Source of the DNA: an uncultured Bacteroidales bacterium
GTDB taxonomy: Bacteria > Bacteroidota > Bacteroidia > Bacteroidales > CAIWKO01
Direction: 5' to 3'
Assembly: GCA_903913285.1 (NCBI GenBank)
Contig: CAIWKO010000020.1
Coordinates: 1-64,000, forward strand
Length of the DNA stretch: 64,000 bases
The stretch's first letter is position 1, and each line of letters opens with the position of its first letter. A program made the position numbers and the translations under genes. Below the pieces are notes generated by a model. That model was not told the origin of the DNA. It saw nothing but the letters and a program-made list of their open reading frames with translations, and did not search any database. Shown here one piece after another: positions 8,030 to 18,316 of the stretch.

Positions 8030-9541
8030 TTATTCTTTTTTCAACAATGGCAAACTAAAATAAAACTCGGCTCCTTTATTAACTTCAGCGTAGGCCCAAA
8101 CTTTGCCCCCATGACGTTTAATAATCTGGTGAATAATTGCTAACCCTACGCCACTACCTTCAAATTCTTCATTTGTATGCAATCTTTGAAAAACTCCGAA
8201 AAGTTTATTGGCATGGTCCATATCAAAACCAACACCATTGTCATTTACACAAAAAATACAAAAATCCTTTTCATTTTTGCATGTAATAGAGATTGTTGGG
8301 TTTTCAGATTTTGAACTATATTTTATTGCATTCGTAATTAAATTGGTCCAAACTTGTTTTATCAGAATAGAGTCTGCAAAAACATTGCATACATCACCGA
8401 TTTGTAAATCTATTTTTTCGCGAACGGCAATATCAGTATTATCAAGATAAATCGAATCGATCAATTCTCTCGTGTTAATTACAGTTTTATTTATCTCTGC
8501 CCGGCCTGATCGGGAAAACTCCAACAAACTATCAATCAAATGCCCCATTTTTTGTGAATTATTTTGAATCACCCCACATATTCTTTTGGCTTCATCATCA
8601 AGTTGCGGTAAATAATCTTCCATCAAAATATGTGCAAATCCATTAATGCTTCTGAGTGGCGCCCTAAGATCGTGCGAAACTGAGTACGAAAAAGCTTCTA
8701 ACTCTTTATTCGCAGCTTCTATCTGTTCCGTTCGTTCAATAACCCGTTGTTCAAGAGAATCGTTTAGTTTTTTGATCTTATTTTCTGATTGCATAAGTTC
8801 AGTAATATCATTTACAACAGTAAAACGATATTTTTTATCCTGAATATAAATGTTTTCTGCTGATAACAACACATGTTTAATGTCACCATTTTTTGCTTTC
8901 AGATCGGCTTCTATGTTAATTGCTTTACCATTCTTGTCTATTTTTTCTAACAAAGCGCTTCTTGCTTTATCTGTAAAAATACCTAATTCCGTGGCAGTTT
9001 TACCTATCACTTCATCCTTTTCAAATCCAAATAATGTGTAAAAAGCATCATTAACTTCAACGTATTGTTGGTTTTCTATATCACTTAATCCGCAGGCAGA
9101 AGGATTGATATGAAATACTTTGGAAAACTTTTCTTCAGAAAGTCTGACTTTTGAAATATCTTTTGATATACCGAAAATTGCCGGTTTATCATCCCAATTC
9201 CCCAGAGTTACTCTGGTTTCTACTTGAATTTTAACTCCTGATTTAGTTTGAATAGGTACAGGACAAAATTCAGCTTTTCCGTTTAGCATTTCGCCTACAA
9301 TTTTGTTTGCTTCATCTCTGCGTTCGGGAGGGTGAACTATCAGAACGGATTTTCCTATTAACTCTTCTTTGGTATAGCCTAAACGAGTAATAACTGTTGA
9401 ATTCATGTGAGTAATATTCCCTTTTTTATCTAAAACCCAAAGAAATTCATCTATAGTATTGAAAAATGATTCGTAGTTTAGGCGGACCTGATCTAATTTT
9501 TCGAGGTGTCCCTTAAGTCCTATGAAATTATTTTTTATCAA
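8030..9541 (-). CDS. Cytoplasmic PAS-PAS sensor histidine kinase
   Basis: A 503-residue protein starting at TTG 9541; no ATG is available before residue 47, which lies inside the first PAS domain. There are two PAS domains (about residues 20-135 and 140-255) and a short coiled linker ending [20 protein letters not shown] HisKA domain follows with His290 in [12 protein letters not shown], then a HATPase domain with NAIKYSS, DNGVGFD and GSGVGLAI. No membrane segment is visible, so it senses a cytoplasmic signal. The kinase core closely resembles those at 9684-14486 and 22771-26148. No response regulator is fused. A candidate -7 box TAAATTTG lies at 9587-9580. Confidence 0.9.
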   Translation of the reverse strand: MIKNNFIGLKGHLEKLDQVRLNYESFFNTIDEFLWVLDKKGNITHMNSTVITRLGYTKEELIGKSVLIVHPPERRDEANKIVGEMLNGKAEFCPVPIQTKSGVKIQVETRVTLGNWDDKPAIFGISKDISKVRLSEEKFSKVFHINPSACGLSDIENQQYVEVNDAFYTLFGFEKDEVIGKTATELGIFTDKARSALLEKIDKNGKAINIEADLKAKNGDIKHVLLSAENIYIQDKKYRFTVVNDITELMQSENKIKKLNDSLEQRVIERTEQIEAANKELEAFSYSVSHDLRAPLRSINGFAHILMEDYLPQLDDEAKRICGVIQNNSQKMGHLIDSLLEFSRSGRAEINKTVINTRELIDSIYLDNTDIAVREKIDLQIGDVCNVFADSILIKQVWTNLITNAIKYSSKSENPTISITCKNEKDFCIFCVNDNGVGFDMDHANKLFGVFQRLHTNEEFEGSGVGLAIIHQIIKRHGGKVWAYAEVNKGAEFYFSLPLLKKE

Positions 9542-9683
9542 ATTTTTATTATTTTGTTTTACTTTTTATTTAAGCACTTCAAATTTAGGATAATTTCTGT
9601 AAGTATAAACTTTTTTTTGTTTTTTTTCGAAGTTTTAATTGTTATTTAATAGTACATAAAAGATTGTGTGCAGATAATCTCTT

Positions 9684-12600
9684 TTATTCTTCTGCTCGCA
9701 ATGGCAACGAGAAATAAAATTCAGCGCCTTTACCAACTTCTGCTTTTGCCCACACTTCGCCTCCGTGTCGGCGAACAACGCGTTGTACGATAGCCAGACC
9801 AACACCCGTACCTTCAAATTCTTTATCGGTATGTAAGCGCTGAAAAACCCCAAAGAGTTTGTGGGAGTATTTCATATCAAATCCAACGCCATTATCTTTT
9901 ATGCAATAAATACATTTACCGTTTTCCTTTTTACTGCTAACAGAAATCGTTGTTTTTTCGCATTTTGAACTATACTTAACAGCATTTGAAAGCAGGTTGG
10001 TCCAAACATGAGTTATCATAGTTAAATCAGCAGGGGCATTTTGAATATCTTCCATTTGTAGATGGATTTTTTCACGTGATATATCATCAGTAAGTTCGGT
10101 AAAGATGTTGTTGATAATCTCTTTCATGTTCACTTCAGATTTTTGTATATCAAATCGCGAAAGACGCGAAAATTCAAGCAGATCGTCAATAAGGTTACTC
10201 ATTTTTTCAGTATTATTTTGAATGATTTTGCAAATTCTTTTGCCTTCATCATCAAATTGAGTTGCATATTCTTCTTCTAAAATTTGAGTAAATCCATGGA
10301 TTGCTCTCAAGGGTGTACGTAAGTCATGAGAAACGGAAAAAGAAAATGATTCAAGTTCTTGATTAGCAGCCTCGAGTTGTTCAGTTCGTTCAACAACTCT
10401 TTGCTCTAAACTTTCGTTAAGTTTGCGTATCTGGTCTTCAGCAATTTTTTGTTCTGTAATATCGACAATTATTCCACGTAATCCAACAGCTTTATTTTCT
10501 TTATATATCGGGTTGGAATAGATGAGTGCTTTAAAAACAGAACCATCTTTACGAACCATTGAATATTCATAATTTGATATATCTTTACCTGCCATTCTGT
10601 CTTCCATGTTTCGAAGACCTCTTTTTCTATCTTTTGGCAGATAAAAATCAATTGCATTTAATCCATAAATAGGATAATTATCAGGATACCCCAGCATATT
10701 AAATGCCTGTTTGTTAACGTAATTTAACTTTCCATGCGCATCAGTTTCGAAAACAATTTGGGGTAACATATCAGCCATTTCCCTGAATTTTTCTTCACTT
10801 TCTTGCATAGCTTCTAAAGCCATTTTTCTTGACGTAATATCACGAAAATTTATTACTATTGAATCAACACTTGGATCGGCTAGCAAATTACTGAATGTAC
10901 TTTCTATCCATAGCCAATTATTATTTTTATCTTTGTATCTATATTGCAATGTTGGAATATAGGTTGGATCAACATAAATTTTGCTTAGTTCTGACAGTAC
11001 TATATGCAAATCCTCGGGATGAGTATAATCTGCTGGATTCCCATTGATTTCTTCAGAAACTTTGTACCCAAACATTTTTTTTGCAGATTGACTAACGAAT
11101 TTAAAATTTCCTTCGGCATTTAACAGAACAATCCCATCTGTTGCTTTTTCAATAAGAGCCTGATAATGTTGACCTATTTTTCTAACCTTTTCTTCTGCAA
11201 TTTTGCGTTCATTGATATCACGAAGTGCCCCGTCGATATGTGTTGGTTTTCCATCGTCTCCAAAAATCAAACGGGCGTTGACCGAAACATATTTTTGTTC
11301 CCCGGTTCTTACTTTAAGTCTTAATTCATAGTCTCTTATTTCTCCGTTTTTCATCAGTTCTTTTAAAAGAATATCTCTGTCTTTAGGATCAAAATAAATA
11401 TTGGAAACAGGACTCCCAATAATTTCATTTAGGTTATATTCTGAAAAATATTTTATGGATGGGCTGATATCTTTTACTATCCCATTAAGATCTGTTTGAT
11501 AAAATACATCCTGAACGTTTTCGAAAATATTACGATACTTTTCTTCACTCTCTTTCAAGGCTTGTTCGGCTAATTTGCGTTCAGTAATATCGTGGGAAAC
11601 ACCGATCAGACCTATTATATTACCTAGTATGTCACGTCGAGGAACTTTAGTAGTAAGAAATGTATGTGCTTTTCCATCAACACCAGTAACTTCTTCTTCG
11701 ATGTTCACTATTTGCCCGGTTTCAATAACATGTTTATCATCAGCAATAAATTTGGCAGATTCAACAGGATTAGGATGAAAATCGGCTTTAGAATGACCAA
11801 TTAACTGCTCCAATGTTTTTCCATTCAATCTGCACCCGGCCGGATTGATAAAAACAAAGCGACATTCCGTATCTTTAACAAAGATTACATCGGAAGTTGT
11901 TTCTGCAATTGAACGTAAAAGCGATTCACTTTGCACCAAAGCTTCCTCAGTTTGTTTACGTTCAGTTATATCGCGGGCTGAACCAACTAACCCAATGAAT
12001 TCATTTTTTTCATTATATAAAGGTGCTTTATGAACATCCAAATAGAGAAACTTTCCTCTCACATTTCCAAATTCATCGAATTGCATTTTCTTCATAGATT
12101 TTTTGGTGATTTCATCTGAATCAACGCAAAGTTCTCCGAATGTATACCATTCCTTATTGTCTGGATGAGCGTTCCGTTCCCGATATGTAAAGAAATAATC
12201 ATCTTTACCGATAGGCTCGTCAGTGTCGACTGCGCAAAGCAAGTTTTTACAAACCGCTTTGTTTGCAAAAATAAACCGGTTATTAATATCTTTTGCCCAT
12301 AACAAATCAGGCATGGTATCGCTCATCAATCGCATTAGAGTATAAAGATTATAGTACTTTGATTCACTTTCCCGCAAGGCTTTTTCAGCTTTTTTATGTT
12401 CAGTGATATCAATAGAAACCGAAAGTATGCCTGGTCTATTGTTTGGTAATGTTATGGATGATTCTCTTAAAATAATGTCACAAAATGTTCCGTCTGACTT
12501 TTTGTTTACAACTTCTTGTTCGAGAATTTTCCCTGCTAATATTTGTTGTATATTCTTTGTTATAAGATGGTGTTTATCAATGGTAGATAATATTCTTACA

Positions 12601-14486
12601 TCATTTCCAATTAATTCTTCGCGAGAATAAAGTAAAGTTTTTACGATAGCTTCATTTACTTCAACAATAATACCATTTTCATCTAAAACCATGATACCTG
12701 CAGGAGAAGTTGAGAATAGTGTTCTGTAGCGTAACTCGCTTTCCTGCATAGCATCTTGTGATATTTTTCGTTCCGTAATATCTCTGGTCACTCCAATAAG
12801 TCCGATACAAGTATTATTTTCATCGAAATTTGGCGTTACAAGTATTTCCCCTGTTTTGTAACTTCCGTCTTTACAGCGATAATCCAAAATCATCATTTTT
12901 TGATAATCCTCAGGTGGAGTAGCTAATAGAGTATTGAAGGCCACTTCATTATTAAAAGTTTCGAGAGCCAGTTTGGCAGATTCCGGAGTAAACCTTTCAT
13001 TAAAAGTTTGAGAAAGATATTCTTCTACTGTAAAGCCTGTAAATTTTTCTATTGATGGCGAAACAAAGAGACTTTTCCCGTTCAGATCCATTTGCCAAAC
13101 TACATCATTGATTCTTTCGGTAATTAATCGGTATTTATTTTCACTTTCTTTTAAAGCTTCTTCAGCCAATTTACGCTCAGTGATATCGTTATGCTGAATA
13201 ATAACGTGTTCTAATTGTCCATCTTCGTTTAGTACTGGATAAGCTCTGTTAAAAAACCAAACTTTCTTTTTCTCCTTAACTTCAATTTTTTGAGAATCGG
13301 CGGCTAATCCAATGTCAAAAAACACTTCCCATTCAGCAGTCTTTTTTTCTTTAAAAACTTTTTCAAGATGCGGAATAACGCCACCCTGTTTGATACCTTC
13401 ATCCATAAAGATATTATAGACCTTGCCTTCAATATTTTGAGGAGCTACACCGAAAAGTTGGCTTAGTTTTGGATTAATTCGTTCGCACCAACCATCCTTA
13501 TCAAGTATTTGTGTGCTAACTGAAGATTGCATAAAAGTTTGTTCGAAAAAATGCTGCTGTTTGCTTAGTTCTTCTTCTGCTCTTTTACGTTCGGTTATAT
13601 CATCAAAAATTGTTGCAAAAAGACCTTCGGCAGGGCAATAGGCAGAAATTGCAAAATATTTATTTATAGGAGGAAAATAAGCTTCAAATACCTTTGGTTT
13701 ACCGGTAAGAGCCACTTGTAAGTATATATCAAAGAAAGGCGGTTCATCAACTTGATAAACTTCTTTGCTGGTTTTGTCGATAGCATTTACTCTTGGAATG
13801 CCTAAATGCTTTTCGAATGCAGTGTTGGTTTCAATAATGATATAATCTTCAGGTTTACCTTGTTTGTTATATAAAATTTTATGAAGAGCAGCACCTTCGA
13901 TCATATTCATGTATAAAGAATGAAATCGGCGCTCACTATCTCTGAGAGATTCTTCGGCTATTTCTTTTGCATCAATTTCTTTTTTAATATCATCAAGCAG
14001 ATTGAGGGTTGCTGTATTGGTTATACTAAGTTCTCGGGTTTTTTCTTCAACCAATTTTCTGAGATGTTCTTTTTCGTTTAGAGTTCTTAATGCAGCAGTT
14101 TTAATTTTTATCATGGCGCGAACCTGAGCCGTAAGTTCGCTTTCGTCGATAGGTTTGGCCAAAAAAGCTTCAGCACCGCATTCCAGTGCATGCACCCTGC
14201 TGGCTTTATCTCCTTTGAGCGCTGTTATAAAAACCACAGGAATATCGCATAGTTCCGGGTCGGCTTTAAGTTTTTCACAAACTTCATAACCATCCATACC
14301 GGGCATCACTATGTCGAGCAGAATTACATCGGGATCTTCAAGAGAAGCCAATTTAAGACCGATCTTTCCGTTTAAAGCCGATAAAAATAAAGCATCAGGG
14401 AAAGATTCTCTAATCAAAGCTTTTAAACTAATAAGGTTATCTTCGTTATCGTCAATAGCGAGTATTTTAATTTTATTACTTTCCAT
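9684..14486 (-). CDS. Receiver-(PAS)9-histidine kinase
   Basis: About 1,600 residues from the ATG at 14486; a longer frame to 14558 exists, but this ATG overlaps the upstream stop by 11 bases, the usual sign of coupling. A receiver domain comes first (VILLDIVMPGMDGYE holds the phospho-Asp), then nine PAS/PAC units. Each unit ends in an ITERK-type linker or a near variant. HisKA (SFSVSHDLRTPL) and HATPase (NAVKYSS, DNGVGFD, GTGVGLAI) close the protein. No transmembrane helix is evident. Last gene of the operon running from 22154. With the receiver at the N-terminus, it could accept phosphate from the hybrid kinase just upstream. Confidence 0.92.
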   Translation of the reverse strand: MESNKIKILAIDDNEDNLISLKALIRESFPDALFLSALNGKIGLKLASLEDPDVILLDIVMPGMDGYEVCEKLKADPELCDIPVVFITALKGDKASRVHALECGAEAFLAKPIDESELTAQVRAMIKIKTAALRTLNEKEHLRKLVEEKTRELSITNTATLNLLDDIKKEIDAKEIAEESLRDSERRFHSLYMNMIEGAALHKILYNKQGKPEDYIIIETNTAFEKHLGIPRVNAIDKTSKEVYQVDEPPFFDIYLQVALTGKPKVFEAYFPPINKYFAISAYCPAEGLFATIFDDITERKRAEEELSKQQHFFEQTFMQSSVSTQILDKDGWCERINPKLSQLFGVAPQNIEGKVYNIFMDEGIKQGGVIPHLEKVFKEKKTAEWEVFFDIGLAADSQKIEVKEKKKVWFFNRAYPVLNEDGQLEHVIIQHNDITERKLAEEALKESENKYRLITERINDVVWQMDLNGKSLFVSPSIEKFTGFTVEEYLSQTFNERFTPESAKLALETFNNEVAFNTLLATPPEDYQKMMILDYRCKDGSYKTGEILVTPNFDENNTCIGLIGVTRDITERKISQDAMQESELRYRTLFSTSPAGIMVLDENGIIVEVNEAIVKTLLYSREELIGNDVRILSTIDKHHLITKNIQQILAGKILEQEVVNKKSDGTFCDIILRESSITLPNNRPGILSVSIDITEHKKAEKALRESESKYYNLYTLMRLMSDTMPDLLWAKDINNRFIFANKAVCKNLLCAVDTDEPIGKDDYFFTYRERNAHPDNKEWYTFGELCVDSDEITKKSMKKMQFDEFGNVRGKFLYLDVHKAPLYNEKNEFIGLVGSARDITERKQTEEALVQSESLLRSIAETTSDVIFVKDTECRFVFINPAGCRLNGKTLEQLIGHSKADFHPNPVESAKFIADDKHVIETGQIVNIEEEVTGVDGKAHTFLTTKVPRRDILGNIIGLIGVSHDITERKLAEQALKESEEKYRNIFENVQDVFYQTDLNGIVKDISPSIKYFSEYNLNEIIGSPVSNIYFDPKDRDILLKELMKNGEIRDYELRLKVRTGEQKYVSVNARLIFGDDGKPTHIDGALRDINERKIAEEKVRKIGQHYQALIEKATDGIVLLNAEGNFKFVSQSAKKMFGYKVSEEINGNPADYTHPEDLHIVLSELSKIYVDPTYIPTLQYRYKDKNNNWLWIESTFSNLLADPSVDSIVINFRDITSRKMALEAMQESEEKFREMADMLPQIVFETDAHGKLNYVNKQAFNMLGYPDNYPIYGLNAIDFYLPKDRKRGLRNMEDRMAGKDISNYEYSMVRKDGSVFKALIYSNPIYKENKAVGLRGIIVDITEQKIAEDQIRKLNESLEQRVVERTEQLEAANQELESFSFSVSHDLRTPLRAIHGFTQILEEEYATQFDDEGKRICKIIQNNTEKMSNLIDDLLEFSRLSRFDIQKSEVNMKEIINNIFTELTDDISREKIHLQMEDIQNAPADLTMITHVWTNLLSNAVKYSSKCEKTTISVSSKKENGKCIYCIKDNGVGFDMKYSHKLFGVFQRLHTDKEFEGTGVGLAIVQRVVRRHGGEVWAKAEVGKGAEFYFSLPLRAEE

Positions 14487-17445
14487 AAAGTGTTTCGTTA
14501 ATGGTTTTGAAAAATACTTTTTGGTCGATAGGTTTTGGAATATAAGCTTCGAAACCATAGGACAGAATGATCTCGCGGTCGGAAGTCATAGCGCTGGCCG
14601 TTAAAGCAATGACAGGTATGTGTTGTAAATGCACATCGTTTCTGATAATTTTAAATGCTTCAATTCCGTCGAGGTTGGGAAGCGCAATATCCATTAATAT
14701 AAGATTGGGCTTATGCATTTTTGCCATTTCAATACATTTATTTCCGTCATTAGCTTCAATTACTATATAATCATCATCGAGAAGCGCTTTAACCGTTAGC
14801 ATATTATCCGGATTATCTTCAACAACCAACACTGAAGGTTTGCCGACTATGTTTTGCAGTTCAGGCCCATGTTTCTCTTTTGCTGAAGTTTCGGGCATTA
14901 CCATGGTTTTAACTGACTTAAGCAATTCTTCCCGGTTTACATCGCCTTTCTGAATTAGTTCGTGAATATTGTTGCGTTTTAAAAAGCTGAGTTCTTCTTT
15001 TGTAATGTGTTTTGCAGTTAGTATCAGAACTGGTATGCGTGCAGTTAATTCCGATTCGCGGATAGTTTTCAGTACTTCATATCCATCAACATCAGGCATC
15101 ATCAGGTCTAAAATAATAGCATCGGGTAGGGTTTGCTCTATAATTTCAAGCGCTTTTAAACCGTTGTTTGCTACCAGAATATTGTAATCGCTCTCTTCCA
15201 GTATATCTTTCATCTGAATAATAGCCGGTTCGCTGTCTTCAACAATTAAAATAGTTTTGGTTGATGTGGTGGAAACGTTTAGGGGAGGAGAAGGCAGTGC
15301 GTATTTAGAAGGAGCATAAATTTCTGTATCCATAATTCTTTTCTCGGCCGAATACTGAACAGGCAAGGTAAGTGTGAACTCCGAACCTTTTTCCAAGGTG
15401 CTTTTTACCGTTATGGTACCCCCCATAAAGTTGGCATATTTTTTTGCTATGGCCAATCCAAGTCCTGTACCGCCATATTTGCGCGAAGTGCTGCTATCGG
15501 CCTGACGGAATTCGTCGAAAATATGCGGCAGATTGCTTTCGGAGATACCGATACCGGTGTCGATAACTTTAATCACTATGTTTTTGTCTTGTTGCTGTGC
15601 AGTAATTTCTACCTTACCTTTTTCGGTAAATTTAACGGCATTGCTAATCAGGTTCTGCAAAATATGGCGACACTTATTGCTATCGCTTCGTATCGTCAAA
15701 TTTGTTTTGCTATCAGGATGCAGTAATTGAATCTTTTTATGTTTTGCCTGTGGTTGTAACATGGTAACCACATCGGTAAGTAAAGTGTTTATATTAAATT
15801 CTGCTATCTCCAGTTCTTCGCGTCCGGCTTCAATGCGCGATATATCGAGAATATCGTTGATAAGTTCCAGAAGATGTTTGCCGTTACGTTCAATTACTTC
15901 CAGATAGCTGCACTCTTCTTCGGGAATTTGATTGGAAAGACGGCGGTTCAATACGCCCGAAAGTGCAATAACCGAATTAAGGGGTGTGCGCAATTCGTGA
16001 CTCATATTCGACAAAAAGTTTGTCTTGAGTCGATTTGCTTCGTTCAATTGGTTTTTTTGTATTTCGAGTTCTGTATTTTGTTCAACCAACTCGGCTGATT
16101 GCGATGCAAGTTCTGTTTTTTGAGCTTCCAGTTCGTGATTCTGTTGTTCGAGTTTTTTAGAAAACTCTTTAATTTTATGGTATGCCATAATACCTTCAAT
16201 ACGGGCGCAAAGTGTTACATGAATATTATCGATCAGTTGTAATGATTGCAGGGAATATTTGCTGATGGTAGCCAGCGAAATTATGGCGGTTACATTATTA
16301 TCGGCAAGTATGGGAATGGTAATAATTTCGTTTGGAATAAACTTACCGCTAACGGTATGAAAAACAAAACGGGTATCGTCGGGTATATTTTTTATGTATT
16401 GAACTTTGCCAGAGGAAAGAGCAAGTCCGAATTGACTTTCATAGTTGTCGGCAGCAAATGATCTGCGCGCATTATCATCTATCCCCAGCGATTCGAAATG
16501 TTCAAATGTTTTTTTATCATCGCTCAACAAATAAATTGCAGCAATTTGCGAATTTGTATGGGTAGCTAATGCACTGAGAGTAGCCTGAAAGAATTTTTTT
16601 GCATCGTATTCACTCATCATCAAACCCGCAAGACTTGCTGTTTTTTTATCCAGATCGGTGTTTACCTGAATATGCTCTGCTAAGGTATTGAATGAAGCAG
16701 ATAGTATTCCGAACTCATTTTTTGATTCATGAGCACTTCTGGCATTCATATCACCGTCGTGAAAGCGTTTCGTGGCGCTGTTTATTTCCAGCAAAGGCTT
16801 GCGAATATTCCGCAGTAAAAAATAATTGATAATAACGGCAAGTATTATTATAAGAATAAAAATTAGTACTAATTGAATAGTTAGAAACCGATATAATTTA
16901 TTAGATTGGTCATATAACTCATCACCTTTATTTTTCGAAAAGTTGCTGATCTTTTGGAGGTATTTTAACACTACATTTAATTGCGCTTCTTCAATCCCGT
17001 TATTATTGATACGGGCCAGAACTTCAGGGGTACGTTCAATTCTTATTAAGCGTATCGATTCGTCAGCAATGGTGTGCCATTTTACCAAGGCTTGTTTTAA
17101 CGAATCAATATCAGAAACAGGGCCGAGATAGTGCTCATATAATAAATCGATCTGCTCTAAAGTATTTGTTCTGCATAGTGCATATTGACTCAGGTCCATA
17201 AGGATCATTTTTTCGTCGGTATTGATATACAGATCTTTCATTTCAACACGGGATGCATATAAATCGGAACGAAACATATCAATAGCGCGCCGCACTTTTA
17301 CCGGATGGTTATACATAGTTTCTGTTTGTTTGTTGATCTGTCCCGATTGGATAAAGGAAAGCACTCCCAGTGCTATTATTAATACCAGCATAGCAACAAA
17401 GCTCAGTACCAGTTGTTTTCCGATCTTCAGGTCTTTTAGTTTCAT
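14476..17445 (-). CDS. Membrane hybrid histidine kinase: 4HB sensor-HAMP-GAF-HisKA-HATPase with two receivers
   Basis: 989 residues from the ATG at 17445, ten bases after the cheR stop; the upstream TTG-type extension is discarded. Order: membrane segment (about 12-34), a periplasmic four-helix-type sensor, a second membrane segment (FLTIQLVLIFILIIILAVII), HAMP, GAF, a long coiled coil of Q/E repeats, HisKA (FLSNMSHELRTPLNSV), and HATPase (DTGIGIS, GGTGLGLAI). Two receivers follow, with LPDAIILDLMMPDVDGYE and LILMDIALPNLDGIEAF. This is the layout of Bacteroidota hybrid kinases with chemoreceptor-like input. Its 3' end overlaps the next kinase gene, so the two proteins are probably made together. 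Confidence 0.92.
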   Translation of the reverse strand: MKLKDLKIGKQLVLSFVAMLVLIIALGVLSFIQSGQINKQTETMYNHPVKVRRAIDMFRSDLYASRVEMKDLYINTDEKMILMDLSQYALCRTNTLEQIDLLYEHYLGPVSDIDSLKQALVKWHTIADESIRLIRIERTPEVLARINNNGIEEAQLNVVLKYLQKISNFSKNKGDELYDQSNKLYRFLTIQLVLIFILIIILAVIINYFLLRNIRKPLLEINSATKRFHDGDMNARSAHESKNEFGILSASFNTLAEHIQVNTDLDKKTASLAGLMMSEYDAKKFFQATLSALATHTNSQIAAIYLLSDDKKTFEHFESLGIDDNARRSFAADNYESQFGLALSSGKVQYIKNIPDDTRFVFHTVSGKFIPNEIITIPILADNNVTAIISLATISKYSLQSLQLIDNIHVTLCARIEGIMAYHKIKEFSKKLEQQNHELEAQKTELASQSAELVEQNTELEIQKNQLNEANRLKTNFLSNMSHELRTPLNSVIALSGVLNRRLSNQIPEEECSYLEVIERNGKHLLELINDILDISRIEAGREELEIAEFNINTLLTDVVTMLQPQAKHKKIQLLHPDSKTNLTIRSDSNKCRHILQNLISNAVKFTEKGKVEITAQQQDKNIVIKVIDTGIGISESNLPHIFDEFRQADSSTSRKYGGTGLGLAIAKKYANFMGGTITVKSTLEKGSEFTLTLPVQYSAEKRIMDTEIYAPSKYALPSPPLNVSTTSTKTILIVEDSEPAIIQMKDILEESDYNILVANNGLKALEIIEQTLPDAIILDLMMPDVDGYEVLKTIRESELTARIPVLILTAKHITKEELSFLKRNNIHELIQKGDVNREELLKSVKTMVMPETSAKEKHGPELQNIVGKPSVLVVEDNPDNMLTVKALLDDDYIVIEANDGNKCIEMAKMHKPNLILMDIALPNLDGIEAFKIIRNDVHLQHIPVIALTASAMTSDREIILSYGFEAYIPKPIDQKVFFKTINETLYGK

Positions 17446-17455
17446 GTTTTTCCTT

Positions 17456-18316
17456 TTAATGTTTTTTTTCAATGAGCTTAAATATTGCCGATTGAGCATA
17501 TATTTCGCTGAAATTATTTTTTTCTAAGATGTCTCTTTCTGTTTCGCCGCTTATCAAATACCCGTCTTTCGAAATGCTTTTTTTTATTTTTGCAAGTATA
17601 AGTTTTCGATATTCGGGTTTGTAGTAAAATAAAAGATTTGCACAGATCACCAGATCGAAGTCGCCGAATATGCTTAAGGGCGGGCTACTTAATCGTTCGT
17701 CGAACAGATCGAAAACAGAGAAATCAATATGTTGTTTCAATTCTTCTTTAACAGCATAATATTCTTTTTTCTGGCATTTTCCGTGTTCTTGTTTATGGAA
17801 CCATAGTCTCAGGCGCTGTATATTTAAGTTGTTTAATGTTTCAGAAGAAAAATTTCCTGATCGGGCTTCATTGACTTTTGATTCAGATTGGTCGGTGGCA
17901 AAAATACGATAATTGAACTTCGAATGACTCCTGTTTTTATATTCTTCCATGATCATTGCCACGCTGTATGGTTCTTGCCCTGCTGCGCAGGCAGCCGACC
18001 AGATACGTATTTCTTTTTGGCCCGTGGTTTTCTTTTTCGAAACGATAACCGGAATTATAATTTGTTCTAAAACCGAAAAAGTTAGCGGGTTGCGAAAAAA
18101 CTCGCTGTAACATATCTGTAATGAGTCGGTAAAAAGAGCGCATTCTTTTTTGTTTTGTTCCAATAAAATAAAATATTCTTCCACTGTGCTGCAATGTGTA
18201 GTTGTAATTCTTTTTTGAAGTGCTTTCTCCAAAAAGGTATCATCATACATCGACACATCAATGCCTGATTGTTGTTGTAATAAATGTATTATTTGATCAT
18301 TTATCTTTTTCATCAA
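17456..18316 (-). CDS. cheR: CheR-type protein-glutamate methyltransferase
   Basis: A 286-residue protein with the CheR fold: an N-terminal helical domain (about 1-75) and an SAM-binding domain with IRIWSAACAAGQEPYSVAMI. Further features are YRIFATDQSE, and LVICANLLFYYKP near the C-terminus. CheR methylates glutamates of chemoreceptors. No CheB, CheW or classical receptor gene is in the window. Its start overlaps the 3' end of the eight-PAS protein gene by 20 bases and its stop is ten bases from the hybrid kinase start. It therefore belongs to this signalling operon, and its substrate may be one of the neighbouring sensors (inference). Confidence 0.9.
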   Translation of the reverse strand: MMKKINDQIIHLLQQQSGIDVSMYDDTFLEKALQKRITTTHCSTVEEYFILLEQNKKECALFTDSLQICYSEFFRNPLTFSVLEQIIIPVIVSKKKTTGQKEIRIWSAACAAGQEPYSVAMIMEEYKNRSHSKFNYRIFATDQSESKVNEARSGNFSSETLNNLNIQRLRLWFHKQEHGKCQKKEYYAVKEELKQHIDFSVFDLFDERLSSPPLSIFGDFDLVICANLLFYYKPEYRKLILAKIKKSISKDGYLISGETERDILEKNNFSEIYAQSAIFKLIEKKH